64,000 bases of DNA from Acidiphilium sp. 37-60-79 (GCA_002279355.1 NCBV01000002.1:53743-117742); one strand, 5' to 3'; positions 41,956 to 51,135 are shown, counted from the stretch's first letter. Program-made: numbers and translations. Notes: generated by a model from the letters alone, not told the origin.

Positions 41956-44340
41956 TCAGCCATTCGCTGCATCACGCCCCGCATCGGCCCCACCAAAAGC
42001 TGCTTTGAACTCTGCTGGATCGATAGTGATCTTCTGATAATTATAGGGCAATTCAATCCCTTCCGCATCAAAGCGCAATTTCACGCGCCGATGGAACTCA
42101 CGCTTCACCGCATATTGCTTGCCCGCCGGGGTTTTCATCCGCCCGGTAATCATCACCGATGACGCGCCAAACTGATCCAGCCCCCAGAGTTCCAAATCCC
42201 CCAGAATTTGCACCCGCCATTCCGGCTCACCAATCATGCTCTCGAAAATTTCGCGAATCACCGCCTGCACCCGGTCCACATCATCCTTATACCCCACCCC
42301 CAAATTGATCGGCGCATAGCCAAAATCTCGCGAACTATTGGTCACCGTGGTCACCGCGCTGAACGGAATAATATTCAATGACCCATCGCCGCCACGCAGC
42401 CGAATGGTTCTGATCGATAATTTTTCCACCGAGCCGGAAATCCCGCCCAGCGTGACCCAATCGCCCACCTGCATCGCGTCTTCGAGCAGCAAAAACAGCC
42501 CAGTGATGATGTCCTGCACCAGTTTCTGTGAGCCAAAACCAATCGCCAAACCAAAAATCGACAAGCCGCCCAGCAAGAGCGTGACATTCACCCCCACCGC
42601 CGACAGCACCACCAACGCCGTAATCACCAGCAAAACCACCAGCAACGCCGTGCGCAGCATGGGCAGTAAGGTCCGATAGCGCGCTGCGCGCGCCGCCCGA
42701 CCCTGGCGGATCAGCCGCTCGGAATGCCCATCCATCACCGCATTGATGATTTCCCACACCACCAGCGCCGCCAGCAGCGCCACCCCAACCGTGACCGCTG
42801 CGCCACCAACCCGTTGACCATTCGGCGCACTCAGCAGCCAGCCCAGCACCCCCACACCCCAGAACTGCAAGACCAGCAAAATCGCGATCACCGAAATGGC
42901 AAATCCCGCAATCGCCCGCAGCGCACCCCGGTAAATATGCGCCCGTGCATGCAGCATCGGATAGGCGTTCTGCCAGCTCGCCTCCTCGGCAAATGCCGCG
43001 TCAATCGCATGGCCCACCAGAAATGCCGCCCCCCGCGCCAACGCCACCACCACCGCGACCACAACCACGACCCGCAGCATGATCCCAAACGCATTCGGCA
43101 CGCCGAGCGCCCACACCACCCACAGCACCACAATGTAAAACAACGCCAGCAAATGCCAAGTATAGGCAATCGTCGCGCGCAAGCTGGTCACCACCCCGCC
43201 ATCGCGCCGCTGACCCCTGATCAACGCCGCCACCGGCTTGCGCAGTTGAATAACCATCACCGCCAGCATCAAATGGACCACCAGCGAAATCAGCTTCAGC
43301 AACACCGCCGTCGCGGCCGAATACAGCCCGAACAGCGTGCCGGTTTGCACCGCCCCCACCCCGAACGCGATCACCGCAATCAATCGGCGCAACCACATCA
43401 CCACCCAGGCCGCCCGCTTGTCCGAAAGCGGCACCAGCCGGAGTGTGGCCGCCTCCGGCGACACCATCAGCCGCGTCACCTCCAGCACCAACCGGCACAC
43501 AATGTAGGCCTCCAGCACCGCCGTCACCACCAAGCGCGGCACCCGGGCAGCGGTAAAACCAGACCCTAAAAACACCAACCCCACCAGCGCCACCGCCAAA
43601 ATCGGCAATAATGCCAGCACAAACGCCGCCAACGCCCGGGGCAACCGCCGCAGCCACGCCCGCAGCGAAAACCGCCGTGCGCGCCGCTCGGTCTCACCCG
43701 CCTCCGCCGCCTCCAGCCCCGATGCGGAAGGCTCCAGCAACGCCGCCGTCGGCGCCCGCCGCAGCGCCGCGCGCGGTCGCCGCAATAGCAGCAAAACCAT
43801 ATATTCCACGGCCAACGCCGTCGCCATCACCGCCGCCAACCGCCCTAACGTGCGCAGCATCGTCATGCGCAACCAGGAATCCCCCGCGACGAAACTGATC
43901 CAATGAACCAGCAAGGTCACATCCGTCGCCGCCTGCAGCGTGCGAACGACCCGCCCCGCCACCCGTCCGGCATCCATAATCAAATCCTGCGGCACCGTCA
44001 GCGCGACCGGCTTGGCCACAGCCTTGCTCGTCGGCGCCGCCTTCGTCGCTTCCGCCTTGCTCCGCAACACTTCCAACGTCGCAATCAGTGCCGCGCGCTG
44101 ATGCGGATTTTGCAAATTGCTGATTGCCGCGTTCAACTGCGCCACACTCAATGTCGGCGCTGGGGCTGATGACGGAACCGACGCCGGCGCCGCCGCCTTT
44201 GGCGCGGTCGGCGCCGCAGCGGGGGATAGCGCCTTCGCCACCGCCTGCAACGGCGTCACCGCCTGCGCCCGCGCGATCACCGGGCACGCAGCAACCATCA
44301 CCAGCAGCATCATTCGTCGGAGCATTATCATCCCCGGCAC
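41956..44340 (-). CDS. MscS-family mechanosensitive channel, large form with signal peptide
   Basis: A 794-residue channel. A signal peptide (about 1-25) precedes an Ala/Pro-rich periplasmic segment (to about 125) and about eleven membrane helices. The MscS core near residues 600-770 has the pore helix and LGLAIGFGSQKLVQDIITG-like region, then LLLEDAMQVGDWVTL, GSVEKLSIRTIRLR, GSLNIIPFSAVT and the C-terminal alpha/beta domain. Such channels release solutes on hypo-osmotic shock. Start choice is open (GTG at 44340 or ATG at 44331). Gene stands alone on its strand. Confidence 0.9.
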   Translation of the reverse strand: MPGMIMLRRMMLLVMVAACPVIARAQAVTPLQAVAKALSPAAAPTAPKAAAPASVPSSAPAPTLSVAQLNAAISNLQNPHQRAALIATLEVLRSKAEATKAAPTSKAVAKPVALTVPQDLIMDAGRVAGRVVRTLQAATDVTLLVHWISFVAGDSWLRMTMLRTLGRLAAVMATALAVEYMVLLLLRRPRAALRRAPTAALLEPSASGLEAAEAGETERRARRFSLRAWLRRLPRALAAFVLALLPILAVALVGLVFLGSGFTAARVPRLVVTAVLEAYIVCRLVLEVTRLMVSPEAATLRLVPLSDKRAAWVVMWLRRLIAVIAFGVGAVQTGTLFGLYSAATAVLLKLISLVVHLMLAVMVIQLRKPVAALIRGQRRDGGVVTSLRATIAYTWHLLALFYIVVLWVVWALGVPNAFGIMLRVVVVVAVVVALARGAAFLVGHAIDAAFAEEASWQNAYPMLHARAHIYRGALRAIAGFAISVIAILLVLQFWGVGVLGWLLSAPNGQRVGGAAVTVGVALLAALVVWEIINAVMDGHSERLIRQGRAARAARYRTLLPMLRTALLVVLLVITALVVLSAVGVNVTLLLGGLSIFGLAIGFGSQKLVQDIITGLFLLLEDAMQVGDWVTLGGISGSVEKLSIRTIRLRGGDGSLNIIPFSAVTTVTNSSRDFGYAPINLGVGYKDDVDRVQAVIREIFESMIGEPEWRVQILGDLELWGLDQFGASSVMITGRMKTPAGKQYAVKREFHRRVKLRFDAEGIELPYNYQKITIDPAEFKAAFGGADAGRDAANG

Positions 44341-44410
44341 AAAGGCACCCCGCGCCCGAATGTCAACCGCCCCCCTATCCGCATCGCCGCACCCATCCTA
44401 TATCGATCCG

Positions 44411-44599
44411 ATGCATGTCTTCCTCCTCGTCCTCCTCGGCATTGATATGATCGCCGTTATCGCCGTGCTCCTGTTCGGCGCCGTCGGCATGACCACCGGT
44501 GCCGATCCGCGTCGCCAAAACAAACTCATGCGCCTGCGCGTCGCCCTCCAAGCCGTCGCCATTGCCCTGGTCGTCATCCTGCTCCTGGTCGGCCGCTAA
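44411..44599 (+). CDS. Small HIG1-like twin-transmembrane protein
   Basis: A 62-residue membrane protein. Two hydrophobic helices (about 2-24 and 43-60) flank a polar loop with GADPRRQNKLMRLRVALQA, a pattern shared with HIG1-domain and 'twin transmembrane' proteins of alphaproteobacteria, which are linked to respiratory complexes in mitochondria. No clear ribosome site precedes the ATG at 44411; an in-frame ATG at 44360 would add 17 residues. It ends 4 bases before the HAD gene. Confidence 0.75.
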   Translation: MHVFLLVLLGIDMIAVIAVLLFGAVGMTTGADPRRQNKLMRLRVALQAVAIALVVILLLVGR

Positions 44600-44603
44600 C
44601 CCC

Positions 44604-45311
44604 ATGCACCAGCCCCGCGCCATCCTGTTCGACGTATTTGGCACTCTGGTTGATTGGCGTGGCAGCGTCATCGCCGGCCTAGAGCGCTTCGGCGCCCTGC
44701 GCGGCATCACCGCCGATTGGGCGGACATCACCGATTCCTGGCGCCGCGCCTATCGCCCCTCGATGGATCGGGTCCGTCGCGGTGCCATCCCCTGGACCAT
44801 CCTCGATGACCTCCATCGCGACGCCCTGATCGAGATCACCCGCCGCCACGATATTCCCCCCCTCAGCGACGCCGATTGCAGCGAACTGGTCAATCTCTGG
44901 CATCGGCTCGACCCCTGGCCCGATAGCAGCCCTGGCCTCGCCCGCCTGAAAACCAAATTCATCATCGGCCCGCTCTCCAACGGTCACCTCGCCCTACAAA
45001 TCAACCTCGCCAAACGCAACAACTTCCCCTGGGACGTCACCTTCGGCGCCGACCTATTCCAACATTACAAACCCGACCCCACCGTTTACCTCGCCGCCTG
45101 CGACCTGCTCGGCCTACCGCCCCACGCCGTCATGCTCGCCGCCGCCCATAATGACGACCTCGCCGCCGCCGCGGGCCTCGGCCTGCAAACCGCCTTCATC
45201 ACCCGCCCCACCGAATTCGGCCCCATCCCCACCCATCACGCGACCCCCAACGGTGACTGGACCCTGATCACCACCAGCGTCACCGACCTCGCCACCCAAT
45301 TGGGCGCCTGA
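44604..45311 (+). CDS. HAD-superfamily hydrolase, haloacid dehalogenase type II-like
   Basis: A 235-residue HAD enzyme. Motif I is ILFDVFGTLVDWRG (nucleophile Asp10), motif II GPLSNGHL, motif III lysine in YKPDPTVYLAA, and motif IV AAHNDDLAAAAGLG. The pattern fits L-2-haloacid dehalogenase-type proteins, but many act on other substrates. It follows the HIG1-like gene by 4 bases and is convergent with pyruvate kinase. Confidence 0.87.
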   Translation: MHQPRAILFDVFGTLVDWRGSVIAGLERFGALRGITADWADITDSWRRAYRPSMDRVRRGAIPWTILDDLHRDALIEITRRHDIPPLSDADCSELVNLWHRLDPWPDSSPGLARLKTKFIIGPLSNGHLALQINLAKRNNFPWDVTFGADLFQHYKPDPTVYLAACDLLGLPPHAVMLAAAHNDDLAAAAGLGLQTAFITRPTEFGPIPTHHATPNGDWTLITTSVTDLATQLGA

Positions 45312-45340
45312 GACGCAGCGGATGGAAAGGGAGCGGGAAA

Positions 45341-45359
45341 GCCAGGGCAGCGCCCTGGC
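45341..45359. terminator. GC-rich hairpin between convergent HAD and pyk genes
   Basis: A perfect 8-bp inverted repeat GCCAGGGC/GCCCTGGC with a 3-base loop (AGC) lies midway in the 87-base gap. There is no clear T-run on either strand, so it is a possible bidirectional terminator. Confidence 0.55.
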
Positions 45360-45398
45360 CTTAACATCCCTTGTTCCCATCCCCCCGCTCACATCCGC

Positions 45399-46823
45399 CT
45401 ATAATTTCGCGACGCGCAGGGCGTTAGTGCTACCGGACTGACCAAACGGCACGCCGGCGACCACCACGATTTCCTCACCATTGGCAGCGAAGCCTTCTTG
45501 CCGTGCGACGGTGCGCGAGGTGGCGACCGATTCGGTCATCGAGTGGATCACGGCAGTCACCACGGCGTGGACGCCCCATACCAGGGCGAGGCGGCGGGCG
45601 GTTTGGGTCGAGGGGGTGAGGCCGATGACCGGGCAATCGGGTCGTTCGCGCGCGACGCGCAAGGCGCTGGCGCCGGAATTGGTGAACGCGACGATGGCGC
45701 GGGCATTGATCGTGCGGGCCACTTGCCAGGCGGCGCGCGCGATGGCGTCGGCGGAGGAGGGTTCCGGATCGGGTCGTTTCGCATCAATCCCGAGGCGCCA
45801 ATCCGGGTCGCGTTCCACCCGGGCGACGATCCGGTCCATCATATTCACCGCTTCGCGTGGATATTGCCCGGCGGCGGTCTCGGCGGACAGCATCACCGCG
45901 TCCGCGCCATCGAACACGGCGGTGGCAACATCCGAGGCTTCGGCGCGGGTGGGGGCAGGGGCGCTGATCATGCTTTCCAGCATTTGGGTGGCCACCACCA
46001 CCGGCAATCCCCGGCGCTGGGCAGCGCGGATAATGCGTTTCTGGGCAATCGGCACTTCCTCGGCGGGCAATTCCACGCCAAGATCGCCGCGCGCGACCAT
46101 CACCGCATCGGAAGCGTCCAAAATAGCGTCCAAATCATCGAGCGCTTGGGGCTTTTCCAATTTGGTCATCACCAACGCGCGCCCGGCGGCAATCGCCTTG
46201 GTTTCCAATACATCTTCAGGCCGCTGGACAAACGACAACCCAATATATTCAATCCCCAACGCCAGCACGAAATCAAGATCCGCCCGATCTTTCGCGGTCA
46301 GCGCCGGAATCGGCAACACCACATCAGGCACATTGACGCCCTTGCGGTCTGATAGCACCGCTCCATTGAGCACTTCGGTGAGTAAATGATCCTCGCGCTT
46401 GCGCGTCACCCGCAGCCGCAGCTTGCCATCATCAAGCAGCAAGGTGGTGCCAATCCCGGCGGCGGCGATAATTTCGGGATGCGGCAAATTCACCCGCCTG
46501 GTGTCACCGGGAGCGCCGTTCAAATCGAGCTGAAAACTCTGCCCGGCCTGTAATTGCACGCGCCCGCCCTGAAATTGCCCCACCCGCAATTTCGGCCCCT
46601 GCACATCGGCGAGAATCCCGATCGGCCGGCCCATTTTGCGCTCCAAAGCGCGGATCATCTCAATCCGTGCGGCATGATCCGCATGGCTGCCATGGCTGAA
46701 ATTCAGCCGGAACATATCAGCACCAGATTCGAATAATTGGGTCAGCATTTCCAGCGTGGAGCTTGCCGGCCCTATCGTCGCGATGATTTTCGTGCGTCGA
46801 TGCCTGCGCAGCAATGATGTCAT
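45399..46823 (-). CDS. pyk: Pyruvate kinase
   Basis: A 474-residue pyruvate kinase, the last glycolytic step making ATP from phosphoenolpyruvate. Features are TKIIATIGPAS and MFRLNFSHG at the N-terminus, the Mg/PEP site VMVARGDLGVELPAEEVP, VVVATQMLESMI and DAVMLSAETAAGQYP. The ATG at 46823 fits AAGGGG spacing better than the ATG two codons earlier (46829). Confidence 0.96.
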   Translation of the reverse strand: MTSLLRRHRRTKIIATIGPASSTLEMLTQLFESGADMFRLNFSHGSHADHAARIEMIRALERKMGRPIGILADVQGPKLRVGQFQGGRVQLQAGQSFQLDLNGAPGDTRRVNLPHPEIIAAAGIGTTLLLDDGKLRLRVTRKREDHLLTEVLNGAVLSDRKGVNVPDVVLPIPALTAKDRADLDFVLALGIEYIGLSFVQRPEDVLETKAIAAGRALVMTKLEKPQALDDLDAILDASDAVMVARGDLGVELPAEEVPIAQKRIIRAAQRRGLPVVVATQMLESMISAPAPTRAEASDVATAVFDGADAVMLSAETAAGQYPREAVNMMDRIVARVERDPDWRLGIDAKRPDPEPSSADAIARAAWQVARTINARAIVAFTNSGASALRVARERPDCPVIGLTPSTQTARRLALVWGVHAVVTAVIHSMTESVATSRTVARQEGFAANGEEIVVVAGVPFGQSGSTNALRVAKL

Positions 46824-46904
46824 CCCCATTTCCCCTTTTCGCTCCTGCTATGGCAAATTCCGCGCGCGATGACCACCTTACCTGCAACCGATTGGAGAAA
46901 CGAA

Positions 46905-47195
46905 ATGGACCAAACCACCGAATTACAAGCCGCCGCCTTTCGCCGGCTGGTTGCGCATCTGCAGTCGCGCACCGATGTGCAGAATATCGACATGATGAAC
47001 CTTGCCGGTTTTTGCCGAAACTGCCTGTCGCGCTGGTATCGCGAGGAAGCAGAAACCCGCGGCATCACCCTCACCGATCCCGAGGCCCGCGAATTGATTT
47101 ACGGTATGCCCTACCGCGATTGGCAGGCGAAATACCAAAAGCAAGCCACGCAAGAGCAGCAAGCCGCCTTCGCAGCCCAACCAAAAGATCATTAA
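46905..47195 (+). CDS. DUF1244 protein
   Basis: A 96-residue protein of the DUF1244 family, small helical proteins largely restricted to proteobacteria. The core MNLAGFCRNCLSRWYREEAE and LIYGMPYRDWQAKYQ are recognisable, with two conserved cysteines (FCRNC). The function is unknown. The ATG at 46905 follows TTGGAGA by 7 bases; an earlier ATG at 46869 is less likely. gapR follows on the same strand. Confidence 0.88.
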   Translation: MDQTTELQAAAFRRLVAHLQSRTDVQNIDMMNLAGFCRNCLSRWYREEAETRGITLTDPEARELIYGMPYRDWQAKYQKQATQEQQAAFAAQPKDH

Positions 47196-47203
47196 AACCA
47201 ATC

Positions 47204-47257
47204 GGATAGAGCGGCGCGCTGACAGGCCATTGACCCTGCGCCGCGCCCGCTCTATCC
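47204..47257 (+). other. Strong hairpin in the gapR leader
   Basis: GGATAGAGCGG pairs with CCCGCTCTATCC, and GCGCG pairs on inside, around a loop of about 15 bases. It ends 27 bases before the gapR ATG. Without a T-run it is more likely a leader structure or RNA-stabilising element than a terminator of the DUF1244 gene. Confidence 0.6.
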
Positions 47258-47284
47258 CGCCTGCTCCTCGCACCGGAGTGACAC

Positions 47285-47566
47285 ATGGCCTTCGACACCG
47301 CTGACAAATCCCAAGCCGACCACGCCACCACCGGCAACATCGCCGCCGACCGCCTGAAAAGCATCGTCGAGCGGATCGAGCGCCTGGAGGAAGAGCGCAA
47401 AGCCCTCGGCTCGGACATCAAGGATATTTACGCCGAAGCCAAATCCGCTGGTTTCGACGTAAAAGTGCTGCGTCAGTTGATCCGCCTGCGCAAGCAGGAA
47501 CCCGCCGATGTCGAAGAGCAAGAAACCCTGCTCGATGTTTATAAGCGGGCCCTCGGGATGGGCTAA
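47285..47566 (+). CDS. gapR: GapR (DUF2312) nucleoid-associated protein
   Basis: A 93-residue GapR homologue. The helical core IAADRLKSIVERIERLEEER... and DVKVLRQLIRLRKQEPADVEEQETLL are the family's hallmark. GapR in Caulobacter clamps overtwisted DNA ahead of polymerases and replication forks. The family is nearly confined to Alphaproteobacteria, which supports the taxonomic call. A partial copy of its 3' end lies at 50628-50744. Confidence 0.95.
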   Translation: MAFDTADKSQADHATTGNIAADRLKSIVERIERLEEERKALGSDIKDIYAEAKSAGFDVKVLRQLIRLRKQEPADVEEQETLLDVYKRALGMG

Positions 47567-48087
47567 ATCAAGCCACAAGACAAATTTACGGCCCACGCTC
47601 AAAATCGTACGTCTCGGCGTTTAGGATTGACGGCCAAAAAAGTTTCCCCGTGTCGGTTCGTTCGAGTTTTCACGAATGACTGTCGATTTGAGGTTGCGGT
47701 TGCATCGGCAATTCATTATGCATCAACTTATAAGGATTTTGCTCTTTATCTATGAAACTTGGTTCGGTCCGTTCGACCAAATCCGTTTTGCTACGGTGTT
47801 TGGGAACATAAAAACCATTTACGACGCGTTATATTTAACACCGGTCGTTTTGTATTATCGTGGACTGAAAGTTACCGGTCCAACTGATTGTGCGGCAGAA
47901 GCGGGCACCTCAGTCCGGAGGATTTTTTTGGCGCCGCGTGGAAACCACCAGCGCCAGCGACGTTAGACCAACGATTTACATATATTTTTCTCGGCACGGA
48001 ATTTTTCAAAAGTGGGTTATATGACAGTGACTCAATTGCTGGGGTGAGTAATTACGTCACGTAGTCTGTTCGCGGAATAGACCAATT
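47567..48087. other. AT-richer intergenic stretch after gapR
   Basis: About 520 bases clearly lower in GC than the genes around it. One + strand frame (47676-47966) has 96 codons but poor ribosome site, unusual codons and no recognisable motif, so I do not call it a gene. It leads into two adjacent palindromic repeats. It may be old transferred or decayed DNA. Confidence 0.5.
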
Positions 48088-48161
48088 GCTTAGATCAATA
48101 TAGCTTTAGGCTGGGTCACTCGACCCGACCTAAAGCTATGAAATTGATCAAAAAAAAACTT
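48088..48161 (-). repeat. Dispersed palindrome family 1, copy 2
   Basis: On the minus strand it reads AAG plus nine Ts, then GATCAATTTCATAGC..., an imperfect inverted repeat (arms about 48093-48117 and 48122-48149) around the loop GAGT, then GATCTAAGC. It matches copy 1 at 33722-33793 along its whole length with a few changes and a 3-base insertion (TTC) in one arm. Many changes fall on both arms together (GCGTTA to GCTTTA), keeping the stem. Confidence 0.9.
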
Positions 48162-48226
48162 AAAATTCAATGAGTTAGTGTCCTGCCCCTGAAATTCATC
48201 TCATGAATTTCAGGGGCAGGACACTA
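48158..48226 (+). repeat. Dispersed palindrome family 2, copy A
   Basis: A 20-base lead (ACTTAAAATTCAATGAGT) is followed by a perfect 24-bp inverted repeat, 48176-48226, with loop CTC. The ends are TAGTGTCC and GGACACTA. The palindrome is identical, base for base, to the one at 51442-51492, and the lead is nearly so. It lies just after the family 1 copy and 25 bases from the AsmA gene end. Confidence 0.97.
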
Positions 48227-48250
48227 GGCAGAGCGGTTGTTGTGGTGGGC

Positions 48251-50332
48251 TCAGGGGTGGTGGAGACTTTTGAGTTCCTGCCGGTTGAGTTGGGAGGTGG
48301 TGGGGTTGTGGCGGGTTTGGGGTGGAGCCGGGCGGCTCGGTCTACCAGGTTGATTGGTGCGGACCTGGGATTCGGCGGAGCTGACGAGGGCTTCGCAAAC
48401 ATGGGGATCCTTGGAGCCTAACTGGATGGTTGGGATGAGCGCGAGCGGGCCAGCGACGATGCCGAGGGCGACGGCGGCACCGCCGCGGAGGGCGAGCGGC
48501 GCTTTGGCGGGGCCAATGCTGGGGTCTTTCATTGTGCCGGTGATGTTGATCGGCGAGGGGAGTGAGCCGATGCTCAAGTGTTTTGGTTTGGACCAGATGT
48601 GATAGTCGAGTTGTTCAGTTTTGAGGTTGATGGTTCCACCGCCGCGCACGATGGCGGTGCCGGTATCAAGCAGCAGGGTGCGGGTGATGAGCAGGCCGTG
48701 GGTCAGGGCGAAGTCGCCGACGAAGCAGCGCACGTCGGTTTGCTTGGGCAGGCCAAGGGCGGCGATGAAAGCGTTGCCGAATTCGAGGCCGGAGAGTGAG
48801 ACGAGCACGGCGCTGATGTTGCCGCCAGCCATGTAGAGGGCGAGCCCTCCGTTGCCGTTACCGGCCCAGCTTGCGATGGAGTTGCCTGTGGAATCGATGC
48901 TGGCTTTGCCTTGCAGGAGGCCTCCGCCTTTGAAGGCATGGGTTGCGGCCATCAGGGTTGCAATGTTGACGTTGTCGAAATCTATATTGGCGACAGCGTG
49001 GATTTGTTTGTCGGGCTGGGGGGTGAGGGCGATGGTACCGGCGATCTGGCCGGTGCCGACGCCGAAACTGATCGGGTGCAGGGAGATGGCGCCGTTGACG
49101 ATGCTGAGATTGACCGCGACGCGGTCGAGCGGCATCGATTTACCGGCGATGCTGGCGGCCTTGTATGTTAGGTAGATGTTGGCGGCGTTGAGTTTGGGCA
49201 GGTTGAAGGGTTTGTCAGGCAGTAGGTTGCTGTGCTCGGCCTGGGATTTGGCGATGGCGGCGCGTTGAGCGGGGCTGATGCCGGCTTCCTGGGTGCCGCC
49301 GGGTTTGGTGCCGATGAAGCCGCCGAGGTCGTTGAGATCGACGCGTTTCGAGGTCAAGTTCATCCGCACGACGGGTTTGGGTTTTCCGTGTTCGACCGCA
49401 GCGCCAGGGTTTTCGGAAATGCTGCCTTCGAGGTCGCTATCGCCAACGATGCCGTGGAAATCGGTAAAGTCGATATCGCCTGGGTGGTAGGCGAGGTTGC
49501 CGGTGATGCGATATTGCGGCGTCGCGGGGATCGGGATGCCGGTAAGGGCGTATAGGTTCGCCATGTTGGTTCCGGCGAGCGTGAGGCGGAGGTTGGCGCC
49601 GGCGAAGTGCAGAGGGTTCGCGACGGTGCCGATCAGCACAATATGGGTGGCGCCGTTGGCGAGGGTGAGGGCGATCGGGAAGGGTTGGGTGGTATTTCGG
49701 ATGGTGAGGAGGGTGCCGACGGTGAGGGTTCCCGTGATGGGTTGTTGGTTGTAGGTGCCGGTGGCGGTGGCGGCGAGTTGCTGGGTCTGGCCGGATTTGG
49801 CGACGATGCCGGTGGCGGACTCGGTTTTCACGGCCAGGTGGACATCCGCTTTGAGGGCGGGATCGATGAAGTGGATTTTGCCGGCCTCGATCGAAAGTGT
49901 CCCGATTTCGGGTGACCGGACTGTTTTGGCTGCCGGTTTGGTGGCGCGGATGCGGTAGTTGGTGGATTTCTGCGGGGTTGCTACGGCATCAATCACCGGG
50001 TGGTCGAGGTTGATTGAGGGGATGACCGTGCGACCGTGGACGATGTAGTCAACGATGTTGATGCGAACGGTGAGGCGTTTGATGTCGGCGAGCGGCGCGT
50101 GCGCGGGGAAGCCATGCGGGTTAGCGACGACGACCTGATCGGCTTGCACGGTGGTGACCCGGCCGAGGGAGACCTGCAGATGTTTGATAGTGACTTTGTG
50201 GCCGAGGCTGTTCGATGCCTGTGAGTCGACGATGGGAATGAACCAGTCCCAGTTCCAGAAAATAGCCAGCAGGACAGTTGCCACGACCGCGATTGCGGTG
50301 GCGGCCAGGGCAGATTTGCCGCGTCGGGTCAT
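48251..50332 (-). CDS. AsmA-family protein
   Basis: A 693-residue AsmA-like protein. An N-terminal membrane anchor (about 9-28) is followed by the AsmA N-terminal pattern (VTIKHLQVSLGRVTTVQADQVVV, IKRLTVRINIVDYI) and a long beta-rich periplasmic part with repeated strand pairs. The C-terminal AsmA_2-like segment includes SSLSGLEF-like and INITGTMKDPSIGP. These bridge-like proteins are linked to phospholipid transport to the outer membrane. The last 40 residues are a Pro/Arg/Asn-rich tail. It sits alone between repeats. Confidence 0.87.
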   Translation of the reverse strand: MTRRGKSALAATAIAVVATVLLAIFWNWDWFIPIVDSQASNSLGHKVTIKHLQVSLGRVTTVQADQVVVANPHGFPAHAPLADIKRLTVRINIVDYIVHGRTVIPSINLDHPVIDAVATPQKSTNYRIRATKPAAKTVRSPEIGTLSIEAGKIHFIDPALKADVHLAVKTESATGIVAKSGQTQQLAATATGTYNQQPITGTLTVGTLLTIRNTTQPFPIALTLANGATHIVLIGTVANPLHFAGANLRLTLAGTNMANLYALTGIPIPATPQYRITGNLAYHPGDIDFTDFHGIVGDSDLEGSISENPGAAVEHGKPKPVVRMNLTSKRVDLNDLGGFIGTKPGGTQEAGISPAQRAAIAKSQAEHSNLLPDKPFNLPKLNAANIYLTYKAASIAGKSMPLDRVAVNLSIVNGAISLHPISFGVGTGQIAGTIALTPQPDKQIHAVANIDFDNVNIATLMAATHAFKGGGLLQGKASIDSTGNSIASWAGNGNGGLALYMAGGNISAVLVSLSGLEFGNAFIAALGLPKQTDVRCFVGDFALTHGLLITRTLLLDTGTAIVRGGGTINLKTEQLDYHIWSKPKHLSIGSLPSPINITGTMKDPSIGPAKAPLALRGGAAVALGIVAGPLALIPTIQLGSKDPHVCEALVSSAESQVRTNQPGRPSRPAPPQTRHNPTTSQLNRQELKSLHHP

Positions 50333-50448
50333 GATGTCGGCACCGGTGTCATCAAAATTTCCCCCTGACCCAAGTATATCTGACGGTGGGATGTGGCGTC
50401 AGTGTGTTATGATTGCAATGAATGTTGATTTTTGCTCATATTTTTCGC

Positions 50449-50565
50449 TCAGGCGCGCCAGGACATCGCCAACATAAGTCTGACTGACCGCCCCTTCTCC
50501 ATGTGACGACGCGCCTGTTCTCGCAAGGCTTTAACATCGGTCAGGAAGGGTTCGGTCATCGGCAT
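50449..50565 (-). pseudogene. Remnant of the 5' end of a ferritin-like (bacterioferritin-type) gene
   Basis: The frame from the ATG at 50565 reads MPMTEPFLTDVKALREQARR then HMEKG, matching the start of small bacterioferritin-like proteins as I recall them (PFL-DVKTLR-RAR-H---GAVTE-Y). After HMEKG the frame is lost; a one-base shift gives GAVSQTYVGDVLARLSE, continuing the likeness, then it stops matching. The four-helix bundle with iron ligands is absent. This is a decayed fragment; the family call rests on about 40 residues. Confidence 0.5.
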
Positions 50566-50627
50566 TTCAGCGTAGAAACCCTGCTTGCATCAGTTCGATA
50601 AGATTACATATTTGGTACAATGGAAAA

Positions 50628-50744
50628 GGCTTCGATGTAAAAGTGCTGAGCCAGTTGATCCGCCTGCGCAAGCAGGAAACCGCCGAAGTCGATGAGCAAG
50701 AAACTCTGCTCACTGTCTATAAACGCGCCCTCAGCATGGGCTAA
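50628..50744 (+). pseudogene. Truncated second copy of the gapR 3' end
   Basis: Codons from 50628 to the stop at 50742-50744 read GFDVKVLSQLIRLRKQETAE and VDEQETLLTVYKRALSMG. This matches the last 38 codons of gapR (47285-47566) with few changes, and the DNA is also close, including the stop and the following TAAATCA. The first 55 codons are missing and there is no start codon. Mostly conservative or silent changes suggest the copy was coding for some time after duplication. Confidence 0.9.
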
Positions 50745-50885
50745 ATCAGCCACCTAACCAACTAATGACAATTTAATAAATATTAACGATATCCTCTGGC
50801 ATCGAACAAAACGCCATCCCATCTCGGCGTCACGAACCAGCGATCCGGCAATCGAGCCGGTCGTTTATCGAGCAGGAGAGACAAA

Positions 50886-51068
50886 ATGGTCGATCAAAAT
50901 CGGATCAACGGCGCTGCGACCCAAGTCAAAGGCAAAATCAAGGACGCCGCTGGCAAGGTAACCGGCAACGAAAAGCTTCAAGCCGAAGGTAAGGCGGACC
51001 AAGTGGTCGGCAAAGGCCAGCAGATTATCGGCGAAGCCAAAGATAAGCTGCGCAGTGCTTTGAAGTAA
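50886..51068 (+). CDS. CsbD-family stress protein
   Basis: A 60-residue hydrophilic CsbD protein: NRINGAATQVKGKIKDAAGK, then GNEKLQAEGKADQVVGKGQQ, the two halves of the domain. Usually induced by general stress; mechanism unknown. GCAGGAGAG lies just before the ATG. A GlsB-like gene follows 67 bases downstream. Unlike the CsbD protein at 17769-18107 it has no membrane helix. Confidence 0.92.
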   Translation: MVDQNRINGAATQVKGKIKDAAGKVTGNEKLQAEGKADQVVGKGQQIIGEAKDKLRSALK

Positions 51069-51135
51069 CCTCCGATTGCCAATCGCGCACCGCTCTGCCA
51101 CTGTCGGTGACCGATCACAACCATGAGGTGACAAA

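Noticed and set aside
47676..47966. A 96-codon + strand frame in the AT-rich gap after gapR
   Set aside because: No ribosome site, unusual composition and no family likeness. It ends in a basic tail typical of out-of-frame translation, so I describe the region as intergenic.
48251..50300. Many long + strand open frames opposite the AsmA gene
   Set aside because: They are antisense shadows of a GC-rich gene: no ribosome sites, low-complexity Gly/Val/Arg content and no domain. The minus-strand frame has an anchor and AsmA pattern.
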